Shown here: positions 32,893 to 41,332 of the stretch, piece by piece
Layout of the letters: each line of letters opens with the position of its first letter
Numbering within the stretch: the first letter of the stretch is position 1
Assembly (NCBI GenBank): GCA_965225935.1
Contig: CBDDCC010000023.1
Coordinates: forward strand, 310,001 to 374,000
DNA: 64,000 bases
Origin: CALJXB01 sp965225935
Lineage (GTDB): Bacteria; Pseudomonadota; Alphaproteobacteria; Kiloniellales; JAKSDN01
Direction: 5' to 3'
Notes under the pieces: generated by a model
Told to the model about the DNA's origin: nothing
What the model saw: only the letters and a program-made list of their open reading frames with translations
Database searches by the model: none
Translations under genes and position numbers: made by a program

Positions 32893-34368
32893 CTACGGCA
32901 GACAGTCCCAATAGGTCTCCAGATCCCAGTTGGTGACCGTGTGGTTGAACTTCTCCCACTCGTCGCGCTTGTAGTGCATGAAGACCCGCATCATCTCGTC
33001 GGGCAGGGCCGCGTTGATGGTGTCGTCCTTCTCCAGCGCGTCCAGCGCGTCGCCGAGGGACATGGGCAGCTTCTTGACCTGCTTGCCGGCCTCCATGGCC
33101 TCGTAGATGTTGCGCTCCTCCGGCTCGCCCGGGTCGATGTCCCGGTCCATGCCGTCCTCGAAGGCTTTAAGAAGCGTCGCCGCCATGAGGTAGGGATTGA
33201 CCATGGAATCGACCGAGCGGTACTCGAAGCGCCCCGGCGCCGAGATGCGCAGCGCGCAGGTGCGGTTCTGGTAGCCCCAGTCGGCGAACACCGGCGCCCA
33301 GAAGCCGGTGTCCCAGAGGCGCCGGTAGGAGTTCACCGTGGAAGAGCCAATGGCGGTGAGCGCGGCCAAGTGCTCCATCACGCCGCCGATGCACTGCAGG
33401 CCGATCGGCCCGGGCTTGCGCGCGTCGATCTTGGGGTCGGGCATGAAGTGGTTCTCGCCGCCCTTGCGGTAGGCGAAGGTGCCCTCCAGGCCCGGCAGCT
33501 TCTCGTTGCCGAGGCTATTGATGCTGTCCTCGCCCCCCGTCCAGAGCGACAGGTTGTGGTGACAGCCCGAGGCCGAGACGCCCATGAAGGGCTTCGACAT
33601 GAAGCAGGCGATGAGGCCGTGCTCGCGGGCCACCTGGGCGCAGATCTGGCGGTAGGTGGCGAGCCGGTCGCAGGTCCGGAGCGCGTCGTCGAAGGTGAAG
33701 TTGAGCTCGAGCTGTCCGGGCGCGTCCTCGTGGTCGCCCTGGATCATGTCGAGGCCCATGGCGCGCGAGTATTCGATGACCTGCATGAAGACCGGGCGCA
33801 GGCTCTCGAACTGGTCGATGTGATAGCAGTTGGGCTTGGAGAAGCCGCCGTCGGGCAGCCCGTCCTCGCCGCGCTTCAGCCACATCATCTCCGGCTCGGT
33901 GCCGTGGCGGAGATGCAAGCCCTTGTACTTCTCCGTGAACTGGTCGTGGATGATCCTGAGGTTGCCGCGGCAGTCGGAGGTCAGGTGGCCGCCGGGGTTG
34001 TTCGGCTCCTCCCGGTTCCTGAAGCAGGTGCAGAAGACCCGGGCGACCCGCTTGTCCCAGGGGATCTGCACGAAGGTCTCGGGGTCGGGGATGCCCACCA
34101 GCTCCGAGGACTCCGGCCCGTAGCCGATGTACTGGCCGTGGCGGTCGACATAGAGGTTGGCGGTCGAGCCGTAGACGAGCTGGAATCCGCGCTCTGCGAT
34201 CTGCTCCCAGTGATCGGCGGGAATGCCCTTGCCGACGATGCGTCCGGTGACGGAGATGAACTGATAGTAGATGTAGCTGATGCCCAGCTCGTTGATCTTC
34301 TCCCGCACCTGCTTGACCAAATCGGCGCGCCCTGGTGCATTCACATGTGCTTCGAGATCGGTCGTCAT
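32893..34368 (-). CDS. Glutamine-synthetase-like ligase of cluster 1 (GMA-synthetase-type candidate)
   Basis: The 491-residue product has the GS catalytic fold: GTEPEMMWLKRGE (E-x-E metal site), MIQGDHEDAPGQLELNFTFDDAL, SGCHHNLSLW, STVNSYRRL and the closing RISAPGRFEYRSVDSMVNPYLMAATLL. It is distinct from and longer than the cluster 2 ligase and carries an extended N-terminal region (NLYVDRHGQYIGYGPESSELVGIPDPETFVQIPW). In an mgs-like operon a GS homologue is expected to gamma-glutamylate an amine; the amine here is unknown. Confidence 0.85.
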   Translation of the reverse strand: MTTDLEAHVNAPGRADLVKQVREKINELGISYIYYQFISVTGRIVGKGIPADHWEQIAERGFQLVYGSTANLYVDRHGQYIGYGPESSELVGIPDPETFVQIPWDKRVARVFCTCFRNREEPNNPGGHLTSDCRGNLRIIHDQFTEKYKGLHLRHGTEPEMMWLKRGEDGLPDGGFSKPNCYHIDQFESLRPVFMQVIEYSRAMGLDMIQGDHEDAPGQLELNFTFDDALRTCDRLATYRQICAQVAREHGLIACFMSKPFMGVSASGCHHNLSLWTGGEDSINSLGNEKLPGLEGTFAYRKGGENHFMPDPKIDARKPGPIGLQCIGGVMEHLAALTAIGSSTVNSYRRLWDTGFWAPVFADWGYQNRTCALRISAPGRFEYRSVDSMVNPYLMAATLLKAFEDGMDRDIDPGEPEERNIYEAMEAGKQVKKLPMSLGDALDALEKDDTINAALPDEMMRVFMHYKRDEWEKFNHTVTNWDLETYWDCLP

Positions 34369-34462
34369 TGGTTTCCCCTGTCCTTCGATTCGAGTTCCCT
34401 GTTTTCCGTCCTGCGGTCGTGTCGGACCGTGTCGCCGCCTTGCGTCGATCCTTCGGCCGCCC

Positions 34463-35806
34463 TCAGCTCCACGGGAAGGGGCTGTGGGAGACCGGGTGCA
34501 GCTTGCCCTCGGCGTAGCGTGAGAAGCGGAAGGGCTCGAGCAGCGCGCTGTGGCCGTTCAGGAGCTCCTCGGCGACCAGCTTGCCCACCCCGATCATCTT
34601 GTAGCCGTGGTTGGAGTCCGCGATCACGTAGACGTTCTGCCGGAAGCGGTCGAACACCGGGAAGCTGTCCGGCGTGAAGCAGCCGAGCCCGCCCGAGGCC
34701 TCATTCTTGTAGTGCTTGATCTGGCCCTCGAAGCGCTTCTGACAGAAGGCCAGCGCCGAGCACCACATGTGGGCGAAGTTGTCGTCGACGATGAACTCGG
34801 GCGAATCCGGACCGTAGGGGTCGATCGCCACCTCGTCGGCCGGCCGCTCGACCTTGTAGGGCGCGGCGCCGCCCTGGACGCCGCCGAAGTTGAAGTCGGG
34901 CTTGTAGTAGATGCCCCAGAGCTCCTCGGTGATCAGGGAGCCGTCCACGTCCGAGTGGAGCGGCGCGTCGGTATCCACGTGGATCACCGGCGGCATGGCG
35001 CCGTCGTTGGTCTTCTGCAGGTCGGGATCGACCCCTAGCGTGCCTTCCTCGAGGCACCAGTAGCGCCAGGTGGGGATATCGCGGTGCAGGCTGCCGTCGC
35101 GGCCCTTGATGGTCACGCTCTTGGGCAGCTCCAGCATGTCCCAGATCTGGTTGACCCAGGGCCCCACGGCCACCACCACCTGCTCGCACTCGATGCGCCC
35201 GCGCTCGGTCAGCACCGCCTGCACGGCCTCGGAGTTGTGGCCGGTCTCGAAGCCGACCGCCTTGAGGCCGGTCAGGATACGCACGCCCAGGTCCTCGGCC
35301 TTCTTCGCCAGGCCGTAGATCGAGGCCGTATTGTTGGCGTAGCCGCCCTTCTTCTCGTGCAGCACCGAGGTGATGCCCTTGGCCTGCCAGTCGTCGAACA
35401 GGCCCTTCATGTAGCGCATGGACTCGGCCTCGCCCTCGACGAAAACCGACTCGTAGCCGATCGCCTGCTGCTGCTCGTAGATCTGGGCCACGTCGGCGCG
35501 CATGCATTCCGGGCTGATCTGCATGTAGCCGACCGGATGGTAGCTGAAGGCCTTGGGATCGCTCTCCCAGACCTCGACGCACTGGGCCATGAGCTCGCGC
35601 ATGGCCGGCTGGAAATAGTTGTTGCGCACCACGCCGCAGGCGATGCCCGAGGCGCCGGCCGCGATCGCGGTCTTGTCGACCACCAGCACGTCCTGGCCGC
35701 CACCCTCTCCCCGCGCCTCCAGGCGCGCGGCCAGGTGCCAGGCCGTCGACAGGCCGTGGATTCCGGCGCCGATCACGACGTACTTCACACTGGACGGCAA
35801 AGCCAT
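34463..35806 (-). CDS. DAO-family FAD-dependent oxidoreductase (sarcosine oxidase beta-like)
   Basis: The 447-residue product starts with a dinucleotide-binding fold (VKYVVIGAGIHGLSTAWHLAARLEARG) and has ASGIACGVVRNNYF, VVVAVGPWVNQIW and the C-terminal FAD contact GLGCFTPDSFPVFDRFRQNVYVIADSNHGYKMIGVGKLVAEEL. It resembles single-chain sarcosine oxidase-beta/MgdA proteins that oxidise secondary amines. The partner subunits MgdBCD (alpha, gamma, delta) are absent. It is the first gene of the minus-strand operon and divergent from a GntR regulator. Confidence 0.87.
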   Translation of the reverse strand: MALPSSVKYVVIGAGIHGLSTAWHLAARLEARGEGGGQDVLVVDKTAIAAGASGIACGVVRNNYFQPAMRELMAQCVEVWESDPKAFSYHPVGYMQISPECMRADVAQIYEQQQAIGYESVFVEGEAESMRYMKGLFDDWQAKGITSVLHEKKGGYANNTASIYGLAKKAEDLGVRILTGLKAVGFETGHNSEAVQAVLTERGRIECEQVVVAVGPWVNQIWDMLELPKSVTIKGRDGSLHRDIPTWRYWCLEEGTLGVDPDLQKTNDGAMPPVIHVDTDAPLHSDVDGSLITEELWGIYYKPDFNFGGVQGGAAPYKVERPADEVAIDPYGPDSPEFIVDDNFAHMWCSALAFCQKRFEGQIKHYKNEASGGLGCFTPDSFPVFDRFRQNVYVIADSNHGYKMIGVGKLVAEELLNGHSALLEPFRFSRYAEGKLHPVSHSPFPWS

Positions 35807-35912
35807 GAAAGGGCGCCTCCCCCGCTTCCCCAAGCCGCCTTGTGTGGCCTTCTAGGGATCTTTTGCTTGACCGCAGAGCGCGTATTCAAGCATATTCTAA
35901 TCCGATTGCAAG

Positions 35913-35940
35913 CCAATTTTAGCAGAAGGACCGAAATTGG
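35913..35940 (+). promoter_or_regulatory. Candidate operator over the GntR start
   Basis: CCAATTT (35913-35919) and AAATTGG (35934-35940) form a 7-bp inverted repeat separated by 14 bases. It spans the AAGGA ribosome site and TTG start of the GntR gene, in the spacer divergent from the oxidase operon. This fits an autoregulatory site, though the spacer is longer than in most FadR-type operators. Confidence 0.4.
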
Positions 35941-36704
35941 TAGAGATTGGTCAGAGCCGACGGTCTCTCGCCCTAGCCCAAGGGCCGACGCTCGCGGAGG
36001 CGCCGCCGGCGGCGGCCACCACGGGCGCCGCGGCGATCGCCTCCCAGCTGCGCCGGGCCATCCTCGACGGCTCCTACGACTACCGCGAGCGGCTGCCCAG
36101 CGAGCGCGAGCTGGCCGATCACTTCGGCGCCTCGCGCAGCACCATCCGCGAAGCGCTGAAGCAGCTCGAGGACATGCACCTGGTCAGCCGGCGCATCGGC
36201 AGCGGCACCTTCGTTACCCACGACGCCGACTTCGGCGGCACCAACATCGCCGAGATCACCAGTCCGCTCGAGCTCATCGAGGTCCGCTTCGCGGTGGAAC
36301 CGCACATGACGCGCCTCGCCGTGGTCAACGCCACCAGCCGCGAGCTAGACCATCTCGCCCAGGTGCTGGAGAGGCTGGAGGGTTGCGGCGGCGACCGGGA
36401 GGTCTTCTCCCGCGAGGACGAGGCCTTCCACCTGGCGCTCGCCGAATGCACGCGCAACCCGCTCATGGTCTGGCTTTACCGACGTATCAACAACGTGCGC
36501 GGCCACCAGCAGTGGGCGGCCATGAAGGACACCATTCTCTCGCCGGCGCGCATCGCCGAGTACAACCGCGAGCACCGCGCCCTCCACGACGCCCTGCGCA
36601 GCCGCGACATCGAGGGCGCCGTCGCCATCATCGTCGCCCACCTGGACCGGGCGCGCAGAGACCTTCTGGGCGCCGGCCAAGGACAAACCGCAGAAGAGAC
36701 GTAG
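35937..36704 (+). CDS. GntR/FadR-family regulator of cluster 1
   Basis: The 255-residue product has a GntR winged helix at residues about 30-100 (AIASQLRRAILDGSYDYRERLPSERELADHFGASRSTIREALKQLEDMHLVSRRIGSGTFV). The all-helical FCD ligand domain follows with its metal-site histidines (HMTRL, FHLALAE, EHRALHDAL, AHLDRAR). The start is TTG 35937 with AAGGA 6 bp upstream, because no ATG precedes the HTH. Its divergent position makes it the likely regulator of the oxidase/ligase/mgs operon. Confidence 0.9.
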   Translation: MVEIGQSRRSLALAQGPTLAEAPPAAATTGAAAIASQLRRAILDGSYDYRERLPSERELADHFGASRSTIREALKQLEDMHLVSRRIGSGTFVTHDADFGGTNIAEITSPLELIEVRFAVEPHMTRLAVVNATSRELDHLAQVLERLEGCGGDREVFSREDEAFHLALAECTRNPLMVWLYRRINNVRGHQQWAAMKDTILSPARIAEYNREHRALHDALRSRDIEGAVAIIVAHLDRARRDLLGAGQGQTAEET

Positions 36705-37251
36705 AACTGGAGTGTCTCGCCGCGTAGAGACAAAGGAAACGGGGAAATTGGCACTAAATAAGGCTCTGTCGAAAAGGCGTTGCCGAAAAGTAAAGCCCGG
36801 GATAACCTTTTGCCGGAGCCGCCCGCGATTTCCCCACAAGGCTATCGTCGGACCTGGTTCGACTTGGCGACAACGTTAATCTGGCCGCCTGTCGGCGGTC
36901 AGTATGGAGGAAATCGGCTGGCAAAGCTCGGGGATCGGATCGAACCGCGCCGAACCGCAGGCCCGCGAAAGCACGGCCTGCTCGGGCGGCTGATTCCCCT
37001 GAAGAAAGTAATTTTATTGCGCAGGGCCCAAGACTTCGGGTAGCCTTGCGCACTTATGCCGACGCAGAAGGGGGGCAAATCTTCATGCGGGGCATTGGTT
37101 GGCACGAATGCTGGCTCGACGGGCCGGGGTCTCTCCGGCGCGCCGTCTGGCGTGCCTAGTTCCATTCCAGCGAATTCGCGGGGGCGGCGCTGCCCGGCCC
37201 CCGTGGTCAACCTGAAGAAAAACAGACTGGGCGACGACGAGAGAGGGTGAA
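36705..37251. other. 547-bp upstream region of the Amt gene
   Basis: No gene is supported here. Two TTGGCAC elements lie at 36748-36754 and 37099-37105. The second (TTGGCACG, then GCTGGC at 37110-37115) resembles a sigma-54 -24/-12 promoter, but the -12 GC is displaced by one base. Ammonium transporter genes are often NtrC/sigma-54 controlled, so this is a reasonable candidate and not more. The remaining sequence shows nothing clear. Confidence 0.3.
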
Positions 37252-38616
37252 ATGGACACAGATATCGGTGCACTAACGATCGTCTTCACGGAATTCTACT
37301 ACTGGGTCACGGTGGCACTCATGTTCCTGATCCACGTAGGGTTCTGCATGTACGAGGTGGGCGCCAGCCGCGTGAAGAACCATCTGCACACGCTGCTGAA
37401 GAACACCATGTTGATTCCGCTGGTCACCATCACTTGGTTCTTCTTCGGCTGGTGGATCTACTGGGCCTTGCCGGGCGGGCCGGGCATCACCGGCGGGATC
37501 GGCCATCCCGATCCCTCCTTCGCCGCGGCCTACACGCCGTGGGGCGAGAGCATGGGCCCGCGCCTGGACGACCGCATCAGCGGCGTCTTCTGGGCGGCCT
37601 TCCTGCTGTTCGCCTGGACCGCGGCCTCGATCGTTTCCGGCGCGGTGATCGAGCGCATCCGTAAGTTCGCCTTCTGGCTGATCGCCATCCTCATCGGTTC
37701 GGTCACCTGGGCGATCGACGCCGCCTGGGGCTGGCACTTCAATGGCTGGATGGTCGAGATCCTGGGCTATCACGATGCCTACGCCTCGGGCGTGATCCAC
37801 GGCATTGCCGGCGGCTGCGCGCTCGGCGTGCTGGTGGTCCTGGGGCCGCGGCTCGGCAAGTTCGCCGAGGACGGAACGCCGCGCGACATCGCGCCGCACA
37901 ATCCCTGGATGGTCTGCGTCGGCCTGTTCCTGATCTATACGGGCTTCTGGGGCTTCTACGTGGCCTGCAACGTGCCGATCGCCACCACCGACTATATCGC
38001 GGGAGGACTGACCGGCGCGACTCAGACGGCGACCACCATCTACCTGACCCCGACCACCCTGTCGGCCATCACCATGAACTTCCTCATGTCGCTGGCCGGC
38101 GGTCTCATGGTCGGCTACATGGTCTCGAGGGGCGATGCCTTCTGGACCTATTCCGGCGGCCTCGCGGGGATCATCACCGCCTCGGCCGGCAACGATCTCT
38201 ACCACCCGATCCAGGCCATGATCATCGGCGGCATCGGTACCTACCTGATGTACAAGCTGCACTATTGGGTCGAGCGCCGCTTCAAGGTGGACGACGCGGT
38301 GGGCGCCGTGGCGGTGCATGGCTACGCCGGCTTCATCGGCCTGGTCATCGCCGGCATAGTGCTCTGGGGCCATCCCTCCTCCACCTACGAGGGCTTTGCT
38401 CCGATCACGCCGTGGGGTCAGTTCATCGGCGCCATCATCATGTTCTGGGTGCTCGGGTTCATCCCCGGGTGGATCCTGGCCAGGATCCTGCACGGCGCGG
38501 GCCTGCTTCGCATCCCGAGGGAGGTGGAGCTGCTCGGCCTCGACTTTGGCACCATGCGAGAAGCCGATCGCGCCAGGAAGGAAGTGCTGGCCGCCGAAGA
38601 GCTTCACGCCTCGTGA
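37252..38616 (+). CDS. amt: Amt-family ammonium/methylammonium channel (divergent)
   Basis: The 454-residue product has about eleven membrane helices. The Amt pore marks are present: Asp then His in YHDAYASGVIHGIAGGCALG and the second twin-His in GAVAVHGYAGFIGLVIAG. The N-terminal third is unusual (FMYEVGASRVKNHLHTLLKNTML-type first helices and a loop PGGPGITGGIGHPDPSFAAAYTPWGESMG), so it is a divergent branch. Its place between two amine clusters suggests import of ammonium or a small alkylammonium. It is followed 23 bp later by a small membrane protein. Confidence 0.88.
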   Translation: MDTDIGALTIVFTEFYYWVTVALMFLIHVGFCMYEVGASRVKNHLHTLLKNTMLIPLVTITWFFFGWWIYWALPGGPGITGGIGHPDPSFAAAYTPWGESMGPRLDDRISGVFWAAFLLFAWTAASIVSGAVIERIRKFAFWLIAILIGSVTWAIDAAWGWHFNGWMVEILGYHDAYASGVIHGIAGGCALGVLVVLGPRLGKFAEDGTPRDIAPHNPWMVCVGLFLIYTGFWGFYVACNVPIATTDYIAGGLTGATQTATTIYLTPTTLSAITMNFLMSLAGGLMVGYMVSRGDAFWTYSGGLAGIITASAGNDLYHPIQAMIIGGIGTYLMYKLHYWVERRFKVDDAVGAVAVHGYAGFIGLVIAGIVLWGHPSSTYEGFAPITPWGQFIGAIIMFWVLGFIPGWILARILHGAGLLRIPREVELLGLDFGTMREADRARKEVLAAEELHAS

Positions 38617-38639
38617 CTTGAATGCAAGGAGTAGGTCTT

Positions 38640-38861
38640 ATGTCGACGACACCGATCGATGCCTGGACCGGCGATCTCGCCAACATGACCTTCATTTACC
38701 CCTTCGTGGGCTCGGAGGGAATCATGGCGGTCATTGCCATCGCGTTTTGGATTATCTGGCACATCTGGCAGTGCAAGTTCGAGAGCAACACCTACAAGGA
38801 AGATATCGAGAAGCACGCCACGTCGGAAAATCTCCGGAAGGCGACCAGCGGCGAGATCTAA
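38640..38861 (+). CDS. Small single-pass membrane protein downstream of amt
   Basis: The 73-residue product starts MSTTPIDAWTGDLANMTFIYPFVGSEG. It has one strong membrane helix (IMAVIAIAFWIIWHIWQC, residues about 29-46) and a charged tail (EDIEKHATSENLRKATSGEI). AAGGAG lies 8 bp before ATG 38640, supporting translation. I know no family for it. Tight coupling to amt suggests a channel accessory subunit or a small regulator in place of GlnK, which is absent. Confidence 0.75.
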   Translation: MSTTPIDAWTGDLANMTFIYPFVGSEGIMAVIAIAFWIIWHIWQCKFESNTYKEDIEKHATSENLRKATSGEI

Positions 38862-38901
38862 CGCCGCGGTCGTACCGCGATCGCTTCACGATCGACCTCA
38901 A

Positions 38902-38931
38902 GGGGGCGCCGCTATCGGCGCCCCGACTTTT
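38902..38931 (+). terminator. Terminator of the amt operon
   Basis: GGGGCGCC (38903-38910) pairs with GGCGCCCC (38917-38924) around GCTATC and is followed by GACTTTT. It lies about 40 bp after the small-protein stop and would end the amt transcript. Confidence 0.65.
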
Positions 38932-39051
38932 CCCCGCTCCCGGAATCGAAGAAGCGCCGCGCAAACCTCATGCGGTCTTTCCACCCGGGCGCGCAGAGGG
39001 CAAAGTTGCAGGCCTGAGCCGGGGCGAGTGCCACAGGGAGGACGCCGTTTC

Positions 39052-39570
39052 GTGACCGACACGGGATCCCAGGAGTTCCGGATCGGCCGATCCAAGGCCC
39101 AGCACGGGCTGGTGGTGGCCGGCGTCTGCGTCTTGGTGGGCGCGGGCGTCTTCCTGCTGGCGGACGAGGGGGCGACCGATCAGCGGCTGATGGGGGCCGT
39201 GGTGCTGCTGCTCGGCCTGGGGGTGGGGTTCCATGCCTGGCGCGGCGGGCGTAGCGCGGGGGCACACCTGCGCATCGATCCGGCCGGCCTCTACTTCCGG
39301 GAGTGGGGCGCGACGGTCGGCTGGTCCGCCATCGACGATGTCTACCAGTCGGGCTCGCGGCTGCAGCCCTTCATCACGATCAGGGTCCGCGATCCCGAGG
39401 CCTTCCTGGCCGGACTGCCCGCCGACCAGGCACAGGCGCTGCGCGGTAACCGGCTTTGGAAGTCCCCGGAGCTGCGCATTCCTTATAATGCCGTCGAGGC
39501 CTCGCGGGACGAGATGCTGGAGGCCATCGGCGACGCCCTGCGGCGCTACGGTGGCGGCGCGGGTGCCTAA
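39052..39570 (+). CDS. Two-helix membrane protein, possibly STM3941/PH-like
   Basis: The 172-residue product has two adjacent membrane helices (residues about 15-60: LVVAGVCVLVGAGVFLLAD and RLMGAVVLLLGLGVGFHAW). A soluble beta-rich domain follows (LRIDPAGLYFREWGATVGWSAIDDVYQSGSRLQPFITIRVRDPEAFLAGL). This layout recalls STM3941-family membrane proteins with a PH-like domain; I rate that as a guess. The start is GTG 39052 with AGGGAGG 10 bp upstream. It precedes the XRE-cupin gene by 20 bp. Confidence 0.65.
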   Translation: MTDTGSQEFRIGRSKAQHGLVVAGVCVLVGAGVFLLADEGATDQRLMGAVVLLLGLGVGFHAWRGGRSAGAHLRIDPAGLYFREWGATVGWSAIDDVYQSGSRLQPFITIRVRDPEAFLAGLPADQAQALRGNRLWKSPELRIPYNAVEASRDEMLEAIGDALRRYGGGAGA

Positions 39571-39590
39571 GGGCAGAGCCGGTCAACGCC

Positions 39591-40241
39591 ATGGCGAGAT
39601 CGAAGAACAGCGGCACGGACGGGGCGGGACAGCAGGACCCCCACGCCCTCAGCGGCGCCCGGGAGAACGACCTGGAGGTGGCGATCGGGCGCGAGGTGCG
39701 CGCCTTCCGCCAGCAGCTCGACATGACGGTGATGGCGCTCGCCAAGGCGGCGGGTCTCTCGACCGGCATGCTCTCCAAAATCGAGAACGGCGGCATCTCG
39801 CCTTCGCTGGCCACCCTGCAGGCCCTGTCGCGGGCGCTGCAGGTGCCGGTGACGGCCTTCTTCCGACGCTTCGAGGAGGAGCGGGACGCGACCTTCGTGC
39901 GCGCCGGCGAGGGCCTGAAGATCGAGCGCCGCGGCACCCGGGCCGGCCATCAGTACGAGCTGCTCGGCCACAGCACGGGCAAGCGCCTCGCCGTCGAGCC
40001 CTATCTCATCACCCTCACCGAGGAGTCCGACGTCTTCCCCCTGTTCCAGCACTCGGGCCTGGAGTTCATCTACATGCTGGAGGGCGAGGTCGGCTACCGC
40101 CACAGCGCCAAGACCTACCTGCTGCGCCCGGGCGACTCACTCTATATCGACGCCGACGCCCCGCACGGCCCCGAGGAGCTGCACAAGCTGCCCATCCGCT
40201 TCATCTCTGTCATCGCCTACCTGCGGGAGGACAGCGGGTGA
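39591..40241 (+). CDS. XRE-family regulator with C-terminal cupin sensor
   Basis: The 216-residue product has a lambda-repressor-like HTH at residues about 32-85 (EVRAFRQQLDMTVMALAKAAGLSTGMLSKIENGGISPSLATLQALSRAL). A cupin_2 domain follows at about 125-205 (FPLFQHSGLEFIYMLEGEVGYRHSAKTYLLRPGDSLYIDADAPHGPEEL). Such regulators (PuuR, and those near glxBCD/glnT) sense small amines or acids. A perfect palindrome lies directly downstream, before the amidotransferase gene, making this the probable regulator of cluster 2. Confidence 0.9.
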   Translation: MARSKNSGTDGAGQQDPHALSGARENDLEVAIGREVRAFRQQLDMTVMALAKAAGLSTGMLSKIENGGISPSLATLQALSRALQVPVTAFFRRFEEERDATFVRAGEGLKIERRGTRAGHQYELLGHSTGKRLAVEPYLITLTEESDVFPLFQHSGLEFIYMLEGEVGYRHSAKTYLLRPGDSLYIDADAPHGPEELHKLPIRFISVIAYLREDSG

Positions 40242-40309
40242 ACGGTCGTAAAACGCCGAATTCAGACCGGGCCGGGCGGCTCGCCGGGAGCGCAGCGCCA
40301 CGGAATTAA

Positions 40310-40326
40310 TTTTCTTATCAAGAAAA
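40310..40326 (+). promoter_or_regulatory. Candidate XRE-cupin operator TTTTCTT-ATC-AAGAAAA
   Basis: A perfect 7-bp inverted repeat (40310-40316 and 40320-40326) around ATC lies in an AT-rich patch within otherwise GC-rich DNA. It is 94 bp before the cluster 2 amidotransferase start. TTTATTG follows at 40331-40337. Position and symmetry fit a dimeric HTH_XRE binding site. Confidence 0.6.
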
Positions 40327-40420
40327 ATTCTTTATTGTCTCGGGAGCCAAGCTCCACTACCTTGGGACGAGGGGTGGCGAGGGTCCCCGAGCGCGGACCC
40401 CGGAAGATTGAGGTGTTGCC

Positions 40421-41332
40421 ATGTGCGGGATCGCAGGAATTCTGTTCAAGACCATCGCCGAAGGCCGCAATCAGACCACCGGCCAGGCGCTGATCGACAT
40501 GCTCGACGGCTGCCAGCACCGGGGCCCCGACTCGACCGGCTTCGCGCTCTACGGCGACGCGGCCGGCAACCGGCTGAGGATGCGCTTCTTCGTCGGCGCC
40601 AACGGCGAGGCCGAGGCGGCCGTGGCCCAGATCAAGGAGATCCTGGCGCGCCACGAGGCGGGCATCCTCGAGGACGAGCTCGTGGGCAACAACTACCGGA
40701 TCGTCGCCGACTTTTCGGGCGACGTGCAGAAGCTCGCCTACGACCTGGAGCGCGCGGCCAAGGTCATCTCCATCGGCACCAGCCTGGAAATCATCAAGGA
40801 CGTGGGCGGCGCCCACGAAGTGGACGGCACCTACCGCGTGCAGAGCTTCGCCGGCACCCACGGCCTCGGCCACGTGCGGCTCGCCACCGAGTCCGACGTC
40901 AAGCCGGAGGCCGCGCACCCCTTCTGGGCCACCGGCTTCGCCGACATCGCCATCGTCCACAACGGCCAGATCACCAACTACTGGAAGATGCGCCGCAGCC
41001 TGGAGCAGCGCGGCTTCGAGTTCAACACCGACAACGACAGCGAGCTGATCGCCGTCTACCTGGCCGACAAGCTGAGCCAGGGCATCGCCTTGAAGGACGC
41101 CCTCAAGACCTCCATCGAGGATCTGGACGGCACCTTCTCCTTCCTGGTCTCCACCAAGGACGAGATCGGCTACGCCAAGGACCGGCTGGCGGTGAAGCCC
41201 ATGGTCATGTACGAGACCGACGACCTGATCGCCATCGCCTCCGAGGAGGTCTCCCTCAACAAGCTCTTCCCCGGCCAGGCCCTCAACACCACCGAGCCGG
41301 CGCCCGGGACCTACAACACATGGCACAGATAG
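40421..41332 (+). CDS. glxB: Class II glutamine amidotransferase subunit of cluster 2 (GlxB type)
   Basis: The 303-residue paralogue of the cluster 1 amidotransferase starts MCGIAGILFKTIAEG with catalytic Cys2. It keeps QHRGPDSTGFALYGD, GTHGLGHVRLATESDVKPEAAHPFW, AIVHNGQITNYWKMRRSLEQRGFEFNTDNDSELIAVY and SEEVSL. It would hydrolyse glutamine or a glutamyl amide and feed the following fused synthase. The 3' end overlaps the next gene by 13 bp, the same overlap as in cluster 1. Confidence 0.9.
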   Translation: MCGIAGILFKTIAEGRNQTTGQALIDMLDGCQHRGPDSTGFALYGDAAGNRLRMRFFVGANGEAEAAVAQIKEILARHEAGILEDELVGNNYRIVADFSGDVQKLAYDLERAAKVISIGTSLEIIKDVGGAHEVDGTYRVQSFAGTHGLGHVRLATESDVKPEAAHPFWATGFADIAIVHNGQITNYWKMRRSLEQRGFEFNTDNDSELIAVYLADKLSQGIALKDALKTSIEDLDGTFSFLVSTKDEIGYAKDRLAVKPMVMYETDDLIAIASEEVSLNKLFPGQALNTTEPAPGTYNTWHR

